Positions 57,315 to 64,000 of a DNA stretch of 64,000 bases are shown piece after piece; within the stretch, counting starts at the first letter, position 1, and every line of letters begins with the position of its first letter. The position numbers and the translations under genes are program-made. The notes under the pieces were generated by a model that saw only the letters and a program-made list of their open reading frames with translations, made no database searches and had not been told where the DNA came from. The stretch is from the NCBI RefSeq assembly GCF_040907265.1, contig NZ_JBFOHP010000002.1:248001-312000 (forward strand), given 5' to 3'. The stretch is from Streptomyces sclerotialus. GTDB lineage: Bacteria > Actinomycetota > Actinomycetes > Streptomycetales > Streptomycetaceae.

Positions 57315-58877
57315 TCACGCGGTGAACGCGGGCGGCCGCACCGGATCGGGAAGGAGCCGCGCAAGGTGTTCGGCCACGTCGAGGACCGTGCGGTCGGCCA
57401 GGTAAGGACCGATGATCTGAATGGCCAGCGGCAGCCCGTCGGCGGTCTTCCCGGCGGGGAGTACGGCGGCGGGGAGCTTGACGTGGCCGGCCATGTTCAG
57501 CCATGCGGTCTGGTCGAAGTACGGCCGCTTCTCGCCGTCGACGGTGAGGTACCGGCTGGGCACCGGCGTGGCGGTCTGGTCGTCGACGGCCGCGGTCGGG
57601 GTGGCCGGCGTGATGAGTACGTCGTGGTCGGCGAAGTAGCCGGCCCAGCGGCCACGCAGCTTCTCACGCTCCTCGTTCGCGAGCATCCAGTCGCGGTGCC
57701 GCATCGTCCGCGAGCGCAGGAAGAGACCGCTCGGGTCGTCGGCGGGGATCTTCTCCGCGGCCGCTACGTCGTCGGCGAACGCCTCGTCGGTGGCGGTCGC
57801 GCTCGCCGTGGCGTACATGAGGCGCTGGAACAGCTCGTCGCTGTCGGCGAGGTTCACGGGGCGGGTGGAGTCGTCGACCGTGGCGCCGGCCGACCGCACG
57901 AGAGCGGCGACGTGGCCCAGCAGGTCCCGGGTTTCCTTGTCGACGTGGCAGTACGGGTCGTCCTGCCAGATGCCGACGCGGTAGTCCCGCAGCCTGCTGT
58001 GCTTCGGTGCCGGGAGGTCGAGCTTCCAGGCGGTGGCGTCCGCGGGGGCCGGGGCGGCGAGCACGTCCAGGAGGACGCCGAGGTCCTCGGGCGTGCGGGC
58101 GATGGGGCCGAGAGTGAGCATGTCGGAGCTGGTGAGCCAGCCGGGCGGGCGCGGGATGTGGCCGCGGGTCGGCACGGTGCCGAAGCTGGTGCGCAGCGCG
58201 TACACACCGCAGTACGCGGCCGGGAGGCGAAGCGATCCGGCGAGGTCCGAGCCGACTTCGAGGCTGGTGAGGCCCGCGGCGACGGCGGCGGCCGGGCCGC
58301 CGGAGGAACCGCCGGCGGTCCTGGTGTCGTCGTGGGGGTTCTTCGTCCTGCCGAAGACCGGGTTCGAGGTCTGGATGTCCTGGCACATCGTCGGCACGTT
58401 CGTCTTGCCGAGGATGACGGCGCCGGCCGCGCGGAGCCGGGCGACGGCGTCGGCGTCCTGGCCGGGTACGTGGTCGGTGAGGTCCGGGGAGCCGCTGGTG
58501 GTACGCAGCCCCTTCGTCTCCAGCGCGTCCTTCACGGTGAGGGGCAGGCCGTGCAGCGGGCCGAGCGGCTTGCCGGTCCGGGCCAGGTGACGGTCGGCCT
58601 CGTCGGCGGCGGTACGGGCGGCGTCGGCGTCGAGGGTGACGACCGCGTTCAGGTCCGGGTTGGCCGCTGCGATGTGCCGGAGGTACCGCTCCAGCAGGTC
58701 ACGGCTGGTGATCTTGCGCCGGCGCAGCGCGGTGAGCTGTGCACGCGCGGGAGCCAGGTGCAGGCTCCGGCCGGCCTTCCCGGCGCCGGAGCGCGGGCGG
58801 GCGGCCGCGGAGGACGTCACGGCGGACGCCGCGGCGGCGGCCGTGGAGGCGACGAGCAGCGTACGGCGGCGGATCAC
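57315..58877 (-). CDS. Exported amidase-signature enzyme
   Basis: 520 residues, ATG at 58877 overlapping the previous stop (ATGA). The N-terminus MIRRRTLLVASTAAAAASAV is a short Tat-like or Sec leader. The amidase signature is complete: LTVKDALETKGL with the catalytic Lys, TAGGSSGGPAAAVAAGLTSL with the bridging Ser, and EVGSDLAGSLRLPAAYCGVY with the nucleophile Ser. The family hydrolyses amides, including acyl-amino acids and aryl amides. Last gene of a four-gene coupled operon with XRE, ImmA/IrrE and a membrane protein; it probably works outside the membrane. Confidence 0.92.
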   Translation of the reverse strand: MIRRRTLLVASTAAAAASAVTSSAAARPRSGAGKAGRSLHLAPARAQLTALRRRKITSRDLLERYLRHIAAANPDLNAVVTLDADAARTAADEADRHLARTGKPLGPLHGLPLTVKDALETKGLRTTSGSPDLTDHVPGQDADAVARLRAAGAVILGKTNVPTMCQDIQTSNPVFGRTKNPHDDTRTAGGSSGGPAAAVAAGLTSLEVGSDLAGSLRLPAAYCGVYALRTSFGTVPTRGHIPRPPGWLTSSDMLTLGPIARTPEDLGVLLDVLAAPAPADATAWKLDLPAPKHSRLRDYRVGIWQDDPYCHVDKETRDLLGHVAALVRSAGATVDDSTRPVNLADSDELFQRLMYATASATATDEAFADDVAAAEKIPADDPSGLFLRSRTMRHRDWMLANEEREKLRGRWAGYFADHDVLITPATPTAAVDDQTATPVPSRYLTVDGEKRPYFDQTAWLNMAGHVKLPAAVLPAGKTADGLPLAIQIIGPYLADRTVLDVAEHLARLLPDPVRPPAFTA

Positions 58878-60100
58878 GGGCGGGCTCCCTGGGCGGCGCT
58901 GCGGGCGCCGGAAATCGTGGTGACAGAGCCCGCCGGCGGCGGGGTGAAGTACGCGGCGACGCGCTGAAGGTGCGTCAGCTCGTCCTCGGTGGTGTCGAGG
59001 GGCAGCTCCGCATCGGCGTACTCGGCGGGCGTCCCGACGGGTTCATCCGCACGGTGCCGGAGCAGAGCGTCGCGGATCTGGTCGGCGGTGACGGCCGCGA
59101 CGAGGTCGGTGCCGGTCAGGCCGTCGGCCCGGCGCCGGGTCTCGGACTCGTCCCGCGCGGCCGGGTCGAGGTAACGGCGCAGCAGCTTCTGGCCCTGGCG
59201 GATCTCCACACGACGGCGCAGCAGGGGGAAGTGGGCGCTCCGGCCGCGCAGGAGGGCGTCGCGCTGAGGGGTCGGGCGGCGCAGCGTGATGCCGGGGTCC
59301 GCCTGGTCCAGCGCGGCCCACAGGTGGCGCAGGCGCCGGTAGCGGAGGTGCGCGGTCGTCCAGTCGCGGGCGGCGGCGGTCCGGCGGGCGAGCGTGGGCA
59401 GGAAGTACCCGATCTGGGTGGCGGTCGCGCCGATGTCGCCGCAGGCCCACGCGAACCCGTCGAGATGCCTGACGCCGAAGCCGGCCTCGGCCCCGACGAC
59501 CGCTCCGATCCGGATGGTGCTGTACCCGAGGGTGATGATCGCGCCGACCGTGATGAGCCGCAGGCCCCAGGCGATCGACGGGTTGCTCGCGGTGCGGGCG
59601 TACTTCCAGCAGGAGCGCGCCAGGTAGACCTCGGCGACGGTGTACGTGCCGAAGTACAGCAGCACGTACGCCTGGTAGAAGGGGTCGTGCGCGTAGTACG
59701 TGGCGAAGTCGGCGGGGCGGGTCGTCGCCGGGGTGAGCAGGGCGAACAGTACGGCCATGCCGGCGATGACCGCGGCGGCAGCGACGAGCAGCAGGCGGCC
59801 GCGGCGGCGGGCCTCCGCCGTCGGTTTCGACCAGTACGCAAGGACGGTGGCCTGGAGCGCGAAGACGAGGATCACACAGCTCTGGGCGAGCGGTACGGAG
59901 ATGTTGGTGACGCCGAAGACTCCGTCGATGCGCACCCACACCCAGGTCAGGGAGACGGCGTAGCTGATCGCGGAGAAGCCGTACGTGAAGGCCAGGGCGA
60001 CCAGGGCGCGGTCGCGGCGGCTCTTGCCGAGGTCGCGCAGCAGGAAGAGGAACCCGGTGCCGGCGATTGCCAGACACAGGGGGTGGAGTATGTCTTTCAC
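58874..60100 (-). CDS. MAB_1171c-like membrane protein
   Basis: 408 residues from the GTG at 60100. Seven hydrophobic segments in the first 260 residues (such as LHPLCLAIAGTGFLFLL, LAQSCVILVFALQATVLAY, LLVAAAAVIAGMAVLFALL), then a 150-residue cytosolic domain with LRYRRLRHLWAALDQADPGI and LLRRRVEIRQGQKLLRRYLD. This layout matches the MAB_1171c family, which in actinobacteria often lies next to XRE and ImmA/IrrE genes. Role unknown; a receptor or signal transducer is plausible. The stop overlaps the amidase start, and the start lies 14 bases after the ImmA stop. Confidence 0.85.
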   Translation of the reverse strand: MKDILHPLCLAIAGTGFLFLLRDLGKSRRDRALVALAFTYGFSAISYAVSLTWVWVRIDGVFGVTNISVPLAQSCVILVFALQATVLAYWSKPTAEARRRGRLLLVAAAAVIAGMAVLFALLTPATTRPADFATYYAHDPFYQAYVLLYFGTYTVAEVYLARSCWKYARTASNPSIAWGLRLITVGAIITLGYSTIRIGAVVGAEAGFGVRHLDGFAWACGDIGATATQIGYFLPTLARRTAAARDWTTAHLRYRRLRHLWAALDQADPGITLRRPTPQRDALLRGRSAHFPLLRRRVEIRQGQKLLRRYLDPAARDESETRRRADGLTGTDLVAAVTADQIRDALLRHRADEPVGTPAEYADAELPLDTTEDELTHLQRVAAYFTPPPAGSVTTISGARSAAQGARP

Positions 60101-60114
60101 GGGGCCTGCTTCGG

Positions 60115-60702
60115 TCAGCGCAGCAGCGTACGGGCGATGGGGTCGGAGTCGGTGTCCCGGGAGGGGCGCGAGGCCGTGGCACGCGAGCTGATCACGTGCT
60201 CCTGCAGCAGGGAACCGACCATTTCGGCTTCGAACTCCTCGGGTTCGTTGTAGCGGGTCCGGCCCAGTACGAGCTGAACGATGCTGGGATCGATGCCGGT
60301 GATCAGGCCGCCGAGGTCGCCCGAGCCGGCCGGGGCCTTGCCGCGGTGCCGCTTGAGCATGTGCGCGAACTCGTGGCCGACGATGACCTCGGCGTGTGCG
60401 CGGCTGATGCCCGTGTCGTAGAAGACGTAGTCCGTGGTGCCGGTGGCGAGCCACATGCCGCAGGGCGCGGAGGCGTCGAGGGCGTCCGGGTCGGACGGGT
60501 CCGGCGTGAAGGGCATGAGCCGGATCGACCGGCCGAACCGGTTCTCCATGAACGGCACCAGGTCCAGGACGCTGTCCACGGGCGGCAGGTCCAGCTCCGC
60601 GACGAACGCCCGGCTGCGCCGCTCCACCTCGTCGGCTTCGTGATCACAGCGGCTGCGCCACATGCGGCTGCCTCGCAGGCGCGACGCCAGCCGGCCCGTC
60701 AT
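60115..60702 (-). CDS. ImmA/IrrE-family metallopeptidase
   Basis: 195 residues. The zinc site HEFAHMLKRH lies at about residues 110-119 after HAEVIVG, with AEMVGSLLQEHV giving the third ligand side. N-terminal helices RSRAFVAELDLPPVDSVLDL precede it. ImmA/IrrE peptidases cleave a partner repressor, often an XRE protein encoded next to them, on a signal. Its ATG overlaps the XRE stop (ATGA), so the two are made together. A substrate relationship with that XRE protein is inferred. Confidence 0.92.
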   Translation of the reverse strand: MTGRLASRLRGSRMWRSRCDHEADEVERRSRAFVAELDLPPVDSVLDLVPFMENRFGRSIRLMPFTPDPSDPDALDASAPCGMWLATGTTDYVFYDTGISRAHAEVIVGHEFAHMLKRHRGKAPAGSGDLGGLITGIDPSIVQLVLGRTRYNEPEEFEAEMVGSLLQEHVISSRATASRPSRDTDSDPIARTLLR

Positions 60703-61220
60703 GGCGAGCCCCGCTCGGGGTCGGCGGGCAGGCCTTCCAGCTCGCGCACGGCGTCGATCGCCTCCAGGACCTTGCGCTGGCTCTTGTCGGACAGTCCCAT
60801 CGCGCGGAGGGCGATCTCCTTCACGCCTGCTTCGCTGAGCTTCCGCAGGAGCTCGAACTGCTCGGCCACCTTGCGCGTGATCTCGTCCTCGACGAAGTAG
60901 CCGGCCTCCACGCCGAAGAACCGCGCGAGGAGCGGCACCAGGGTGATGGTCGGCGTCCGCTCCCCCTTGCGCAGCATGCCGATGTAGGCACCGGTGAAGC
61001 TGTCGTCGCCGTAGGACGAGATGGTCCGGGCCACGTGCGCGTTACTGAACTCCTTGGCGCCCGGCGCGCGTACCCGGTCGAAGAGGAAGTTCAGCCGCTC
61101 GGCGAACGAAGCCCCCGGCCCTGGAACGGGGGCGGGGACGGCATCGGGAGCGGGAGCCACGGGGTGCTCCCCCGATGCTCCAGCACCGCCTCTGTCATCC
61201 ACGTCATCCACTCCGGCCAC
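60699..61220 (-). CDS. XRE-family regulator
   Basis: 173 residues from the GTG at 61220 (GAGGGAG 5 bases upstream). After a 35-residue Pro/Ala-rich start the HTH region reads FAERLNFLFDRVRAPGAKEF, NAHVARTISSYGDDSFTGAY, IGMLRKGERTPTITLVPLLA with RFFGVEAGYFVED, the long-loop XRE type typical of ImmA-linked repressors in actinobacteria. A helical C-terminal part (KVAEQFELLRKLSEAGVKEI) may be the peptidase target or a dimer helix. First gene of the operon; AACTATAGTT just upstream may be its own operator. Confidence 0.9.
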   Translation of the reverse strand: MAGVDDVDDRGGAGASGEHPVAPAPDAVPAPVPGPGASFAERLNFLFDRVRAPGAKEFSNAHVARTISSYGDDSFTGAYIGMLRKGERTPTITLVPLLARFFGVEAGYFVEDEITRKVAEQFELLRKLSEAGVKEIALRAMGLSDKSQRKVLEAIDAVRELEGLPADPERGSP

Positions 61221-61245
61221 GTGCCACTCCCTCTCGATCGCCCTA

Positions 61246-61255
61246 AACTATAGTT
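61246..61255. promoter_or_regulatory. AACTATAGTT palindrome in the XRE promoter
   Basis: Perfect 10-base palindrome, 26 bases upstream of the XRE start, containing a TATAGT -10-like element on the minus strand. It could serve autoregulation. Confidence 0.5.
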
Positions 61256-61446
61256 GACGCTCGCAGGTGTGGAAGACCGGATTCCCTTCCGTAAGCCAAC
61301 CGATATCTGACTGCGCGTCTGCCCGTCTGCCCGCTCTACGCCCCGCAAGCCCCCGACGTGCGGTCCGCTCCGGCTGTCATACCCCTGTGCCATTCTCAAA
61401 CGGTCGCCGCCCGAGGCCGGGCAGCCACCGAAGCGCGACGGGGGGC

Positions 61447-61490
61447 CGCCCTCCCGACACAAAGGAGACGCCCTCCCGACACGAAGAGGA
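61447..61490. repeat. Two 22-bp units upstream of the DUF1579 gene
   Basis: cgccctcccgacac followed by aaaggaga or gaagagga. The second copy provides the ribosome-binding site of the gene. Confidence 0.7.
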
Positions 61491-61496
61491 GCGCAC

Positions 61497-62063
61497 ATGA
61501 CGGAAGGCATGACGGACGACATGACGGACGACATGACCGAACGCATGGCAGAAGGTACGGCGGAAGAGACGGCACCACGGGTGGTGGCCGTCAATCGGGG
61601 TACCGAGCACGCGGCCGGTCAGGGGCCGGGACGAGGTCCCCAGCACGACGCGCTCGAGGCCTGGGTGGGGAGATGGATCAACGAGGGCCACACGGTCAAC
61701 GAGGACGGAAGCCCCGGGCCGACGATCACGACCTCGGACGTGTACGAGTGGGCGCCCGGTGGGTTCTTCATCGTCCACTCGGCCTATGGGCGCATCGGAG
61801 GGTTCGACGTCGGCGGCGTAGAGATCATCGGGTACGACGAGGCGAGTGGTGACTACACGTCACACTTCTACGACAGTCAGGGCGACGTGACCGTCAGCAG
61901 CCTCGTCGCGCGCGGCGACACGTGGACATACCAAGGCGACACCACGCGTGCCACCGTGGTGTTCAGCGACGATCACCGCGTCCAGACGGTCCTGCACGAG
62001 CGCACCGATGACGGAACGACCTACATACCGTCCATGAAGGTCACTCTCGTCAAGGTCGGATGA
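61497..62063 (+). CDS. DUF1579-type protein
   Basis: 188 residues, ATG at 61497 with GAGGAG 5 bases upstream. The first 25 residues are a repeat-like Met-Thr-Asp-Asp run (MTEGMTDDMTDDMTERMAEG), and the next 25 are disordered. The domain starts at about 50: ALEAWVGRWINEGHTVNEDG, SDVYEWAPGGFFIVHSAYG, GVEIIGYDEASGDYTSHFYD, VFSDDHRVQTVLHERTDDG. This lipocalin-like DUF1579 fold binds small molecules in other families. Ahead of the gene is a 22-base tandem repeat (cgccctcccgacacaaagga), which contains the ribosome site context. Confidence 0.85.
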   Translation: MTEGMTDDMTDDMTERMAEGTAEETAPRVVAVNRGTEHAAGQGPGRGPQHDALEAWVGRWINEGHTVNEDGSPGPTITTSDVYEWAPGGFFIVHSAYGRIGGFDVGGVEIIGYDEASGDYTSHFYDSQGDVTVSSLVARGDTWTYQGDTTRATVVFSDDHRVQTVLHERTDDGTTYIPSMKVTLVKVG

Positions 62064-62166
62064 GACCGGTTCGCGTCACGTCGGGACCGCCGTTGTAGGG
62101 CTGCTGATGTCAGATCATGCGGTCAGGGCCCGGCGCCGACCCGTACGGCCAGTTCCTGGTGTCGGA

Positions 62167-62625
62167 TCATGCGGCGAGCCTCTGTGCCGTCGCGCGTACG
62201 GGGGCCGCCGGGATGCGTACGGGCGCAACCGCGGCACGGGCGGGCTCGGCCGGGGTGTGGGCGAGCGATACGCGGTAGGTCGTCTTGGCCGGGTCCTCCA
62301 GCGGGTCACCGAACGTGAACCGGCCTACGGAATGCAGCCTGTCGCACACAGCGGTGGGCAAGGCGACGTAGCAGCCGCCGGTGTTGGTGCTGGAGTCGTA
62401 CGGCTGCCAGTAGCCGTACCGGCGTCGCCCGCCCGCGTGCACGGTGAGGAACACCGGGGTGCGGGAGTCGGAGATGACCCGGAGGACATCGGCGTCGGCA
62501 GCGCCGAACGGGACACCGGAGCGGGACCGGGCAGCGGGCCGGGCGGCGGAACGGGCAGCGGTGCGGGCGGCAGGCCGGGCGGCGGTGCGGGCAGCGGACC
62601 GGGAAGCGGAACGGGACTGGTACAT
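62167..62625 (-). CDS. Conserved-looking hypothetical protein
   Basis: 152 residues from the ATG at 62625. A basic N-terminal repeat tract (Ala-Ala-Arg-Thr/Pro/Ser, 12-base units) precedes a compact domain of about 85 residues: FGAADADVLRVISDSRTPVF, LTVHAGGRRRYGYWQPYDSS, TGGCYVALPTAVCDRLHSVG, LEDPAKTTYRVSLAHTP. The domain is beta-rich and even in composition, so it looks like real protein; I cannot name the family. The Ala/Arg tract (62520-62615) is another in-frame repeat expansion. A 40-codon frame ends 2 bases upstream of its ATG and may be coupled to it. Confidence 0.65.
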   Translation of the reverse strand: MYQSRSASRSAARTAARPAARTAARSAARPAARSRSGVPFGAADADVLRVISDSRTPVFLTVHAGGRRRYGYWQPYDSSTNTGGCYVALPTAVCDRLHSVGRFTFGDPLEDPAKTTYRVSLAHTPAEPARAAVAPVRIPAAPVRATAQRLAA

Positions 62626-62627
62626 GA

Positions 62628-62750
62628 TCAAGACCCCGCGATCGCAACGCGCAGGACGCCGAGGTGCACAGCGTGTCCGCGGAACTCGGTCGACACGGCG
62701 ACGGTCCGTTCGTGGGCGACGGTCCGTTCGTGGGCGGGGACGGGTGACAT
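62628..62750 (-). CDS. Possible 40-residue upstream peptide
   Basis: ATG at 62750 opens 40 codons ending TGA, then TC and the ATG of the next gene. It contains an 18-base duplication (Ala-His-Glu-Arg-Thr-Val twice) and then VSTEFRGHAVHLGVLRVAIA. Tight coupling suggests a true small gene or the remnant of one. Confidence 0.4.
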   Translation of the reverse strand: MSPVPAHERTVAHERTVAVSTEFRGHAVHLGVLRVAIAGS

Positions 62751-62986
62751 CAGGGGTTGCCTTTCCGCGGTCAGGGGTTCAAGATCACGTACCCAATTCA
62801 ATCAGCTGTTGATCACTTTTACCGAACTTTCTTTCCTCGGCGCGTCGTTATGCGCCACCCGCACCCGTCACGCATCACCCCCTACGTGCCACCCGCCACA
62901 GAACCGCAGTCGGGCCAGTCCCAGGTTCGCCGGGCACGTACCCTGTGCGGCATGTCCTTTCCGACAGAGAAACCACGGATTCAGAC

Positions 62987-63979
62987 ATGACGCATCGCGT
63001 GGGCTTCGTGGTGTTCGACGGCGTGACGATGCTCGACGTCAGCGGCCCCGCGGAGGTGCTGCACCAAGCGAGCCGGCTCGGCCACCCGTACGAGCTTGTC
63101 CTGATCTCGGCTCATGGCGGAGAGATCAGGACGTCGACCGGGCCGACGCTGAGCGGCACCGTCACCACGGCCGAGGCCGGGCCGGTCGACACGGTCGTCG
63201 TCGCCGGAGGTGACCGCCTGGCCGAGCGGCCCATCGAGGAGGAGCTGCTGGCGACGACGCGGGCGGTGGCCGCGCGTGCGACGCGAGTCGCCTCGGTGTG
63301 CACCGGCGCTTTCGTCCTGGCCGCCCTCGGCCTGCTCGACGGACGCCGGGCGGCCACGCACTGGCGGCACGCCGACACGCTCGCCGGCCGTCACCCCCAG
63401 GTGCGCGTCGAGCCGGACGCGATCCATGTCCGGGACGGCAGGTTCGTCACGTCGGCGGGCATCAGCGCGGGCATCGACCTGACGCTCGCCCTGGTCGAGG
63501 ACGACCACGGAGCGGAGGTGGCGCGCGGCATCGCACGCGAACTGGTCGTCTTCCTGCGGCGCCCGGGCGGGCAGTCCCAGTTCGCCACGGCCGCCACCGC
63601 TCAGCCCGCCCGCAGTGACCTGCTGCGCACACTGATCAATTCCGTACTGGCCGACCCCGCCGCCGACCACAGCCTGTCCGCCATGGCCGGTGCCGTGGCG
63701 GTCAGCCCGCGGCATCTGACCCGGCTGTTCCACACCGAGCTGGGCACCACTCCCGCCCGATGGGTCGAACGGGTCCGGCTCGACCATGCCCAACAGCTCC
63801 TCCTCGACGGACACAGCGTCACCTCCGCAGCCTTGCGCAGCGGGCTCGGCAGCGACGAAACCCTCCGCCGCGCCTTCGCCCGCCATCTCGACACCACTCC
63901 GAGCCAGTACCGCAGGCGCTTCACCACCACCCGCTACGAAGCCGCCGCCGGCACCGAACCGGCACGCGGCGGACGGTAA
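62987..63979 (+). CDS. GlxA-type AraC-family regulator (DJ-1/PfpI domain plus HTH)
   Basis: 330 residues from the ATG at 62987; the frame is open upstream but the product then begins with no better site. Residues 1-190 form a DJ-1/PfpI amidotransferase-like domain (RVGFVVFDGVTMLDVSGPAE, VASVCTGAFVLAALGLLDGR, RRAATHWRHADTLA), with the Cys in VCTGAF at the nucleophile elbow. Residues about 215-320 are an AraC HTH pair (LSAMAGAVAVSPRHLTRLFH, ALRSGLGSDETLRRAFARHL). GlxA-like regulators sense small metabolites. No obvious target gene next to it in the window. Confidence 0.93.
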   Translation: MTHRVGFVVFDGVTMLDVSGPAEVLHQASRLGHPYELVLISAHGGEIRTSTGPTLSGTVTTAEAGPVDTVVVAGGDRLAERPIEEELLATTRAVAARATRVASVCTGAFVLAALGLLDGRRAATHWRHADTLAGRHPQVRVEPDAIHVRDGRFVTSAGISAGIDLTLALVEDDHGAEVARGIARELVVFLRRPGGQSQFATAATAQPARSDLLRTLINSVLADPAADHSLSAMAGAVAVSPRHLTRLFHTELGTTPARWVERVRLDHAQQLLLDGHSVTSAALRSGLGSDETLRRAFARHLDTTPSQYRRRFTTTRYEAAAGTEPARGGR

Positions 63980-64000
63980 GCACCTCCCCGTACGCCCCCA

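Noticed and set aside
60699..61220. XRE-ImmA pair as part of a prophage or ICE
   Set aside because: No integrase, Xis, replication or tail genes and no att-like tRNA end are visible in the window. The operon continues into metabolic-type genes.

Overview
The window is about 64 kb of very GC-rich DNA with strong third-position GC, frequent GTG/TTG starts, Shine-Dalgarno-led genes and almost no TTA codons. Gene content is that of a Streptomyces or close relative: a LAL-type LuxR regulator, MmyB-type XRE regulators, a SpoIIE-type PP2C phosphatase, a mycothiol-type DinB/maleylpyruvate-isomerase protein, an alpha-lytic-type secreted protease and an APH(3'')-like kinase. The mix of accessory metabolism, many regulators and many decayed genes suggests a chromosome arm. 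I saw no rRNA, tRNA, CRISPR array, insertion sequence or complete prophage.

Layout. 1-2728: a caspase-like protease fused to EccC/FtsK-type ATPase domains (runs off the left edge), preceded by an EACC1 gene; this is the best candidate for a conflict or cell-death system. 2847-7750: an IclR-controlled catabolic cluster on the minus strand (dehydrogenase-RraA fusion, DctM-type permease, small membrane protein, IclR, cyclase) with GATAA/TTATC inverted repeats in front of both transcription units. 7850-10250: a graveyard of XRE/MmyB, SDR and MFS fragments around one open SDR gene whose N-terminus looks like transporter debris. 10245-17570: small enzymes and secreted proteins (HD, two VOC, SH3-like, lipoprotein, beta-propeller, OsmC-ACT pair, PepSY). 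17690-26141: LAL regulator, MBL hydrolase, truncated ATPase-type regulator, a protein with a histone H1-like tail, a third XRE/MmyB pseudogene and a BON-LysM protein.

26360-30197: tartrate/D-malate dehydrogenase, LysR and DctA, a plausible uptake and oxidation unit for hydroxy-dicarboxylates. 30607-34798: DinB-like protein, a decayed DUF2975-HTH pair and a large HATPase-PAS-GAF-SpoIIE phosphatase. 34855-36000: a MarR gene that seems broken by an inversion, and monooxygenase debris. 36091-45838: protease, APH, VOC, ABC-F pseudogene, RDD, Nudix, two coupled CxxC miniproteins, LysR/diaminopropionate ammonia-lyase, LysE and a second beta-propeller. 45944-56050: LysR, GH35 beta-galactosidase with a TTA codon, convergent galactonate dehydratase, DUF2993 protein, Gdx-type SMR exporter, a frameshifted Usp and argG. 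57315-61220: a tightly coupled XRE / ImmA-IrrE protease / MAB_1171c-like membrane protein / amidase operon. 61497-63979: DUF1579 protein, a small conserved-looking pair and a GlxA-type AraC regulator.

Two traits cut across the window. Short tandem repeats are very dense, both between genes and in frame inside genes (Asp-Val/Ala, Asp-Thr, Leu-Thr-Asp-Arg-Gly, Gly-Thr-Thr-Pro and others). At least eight recognisable genes are broken by single-base indels, deletions or inversion. Together they suggest either a lineage with active slippage and recombination or a rapidly decaying arm.
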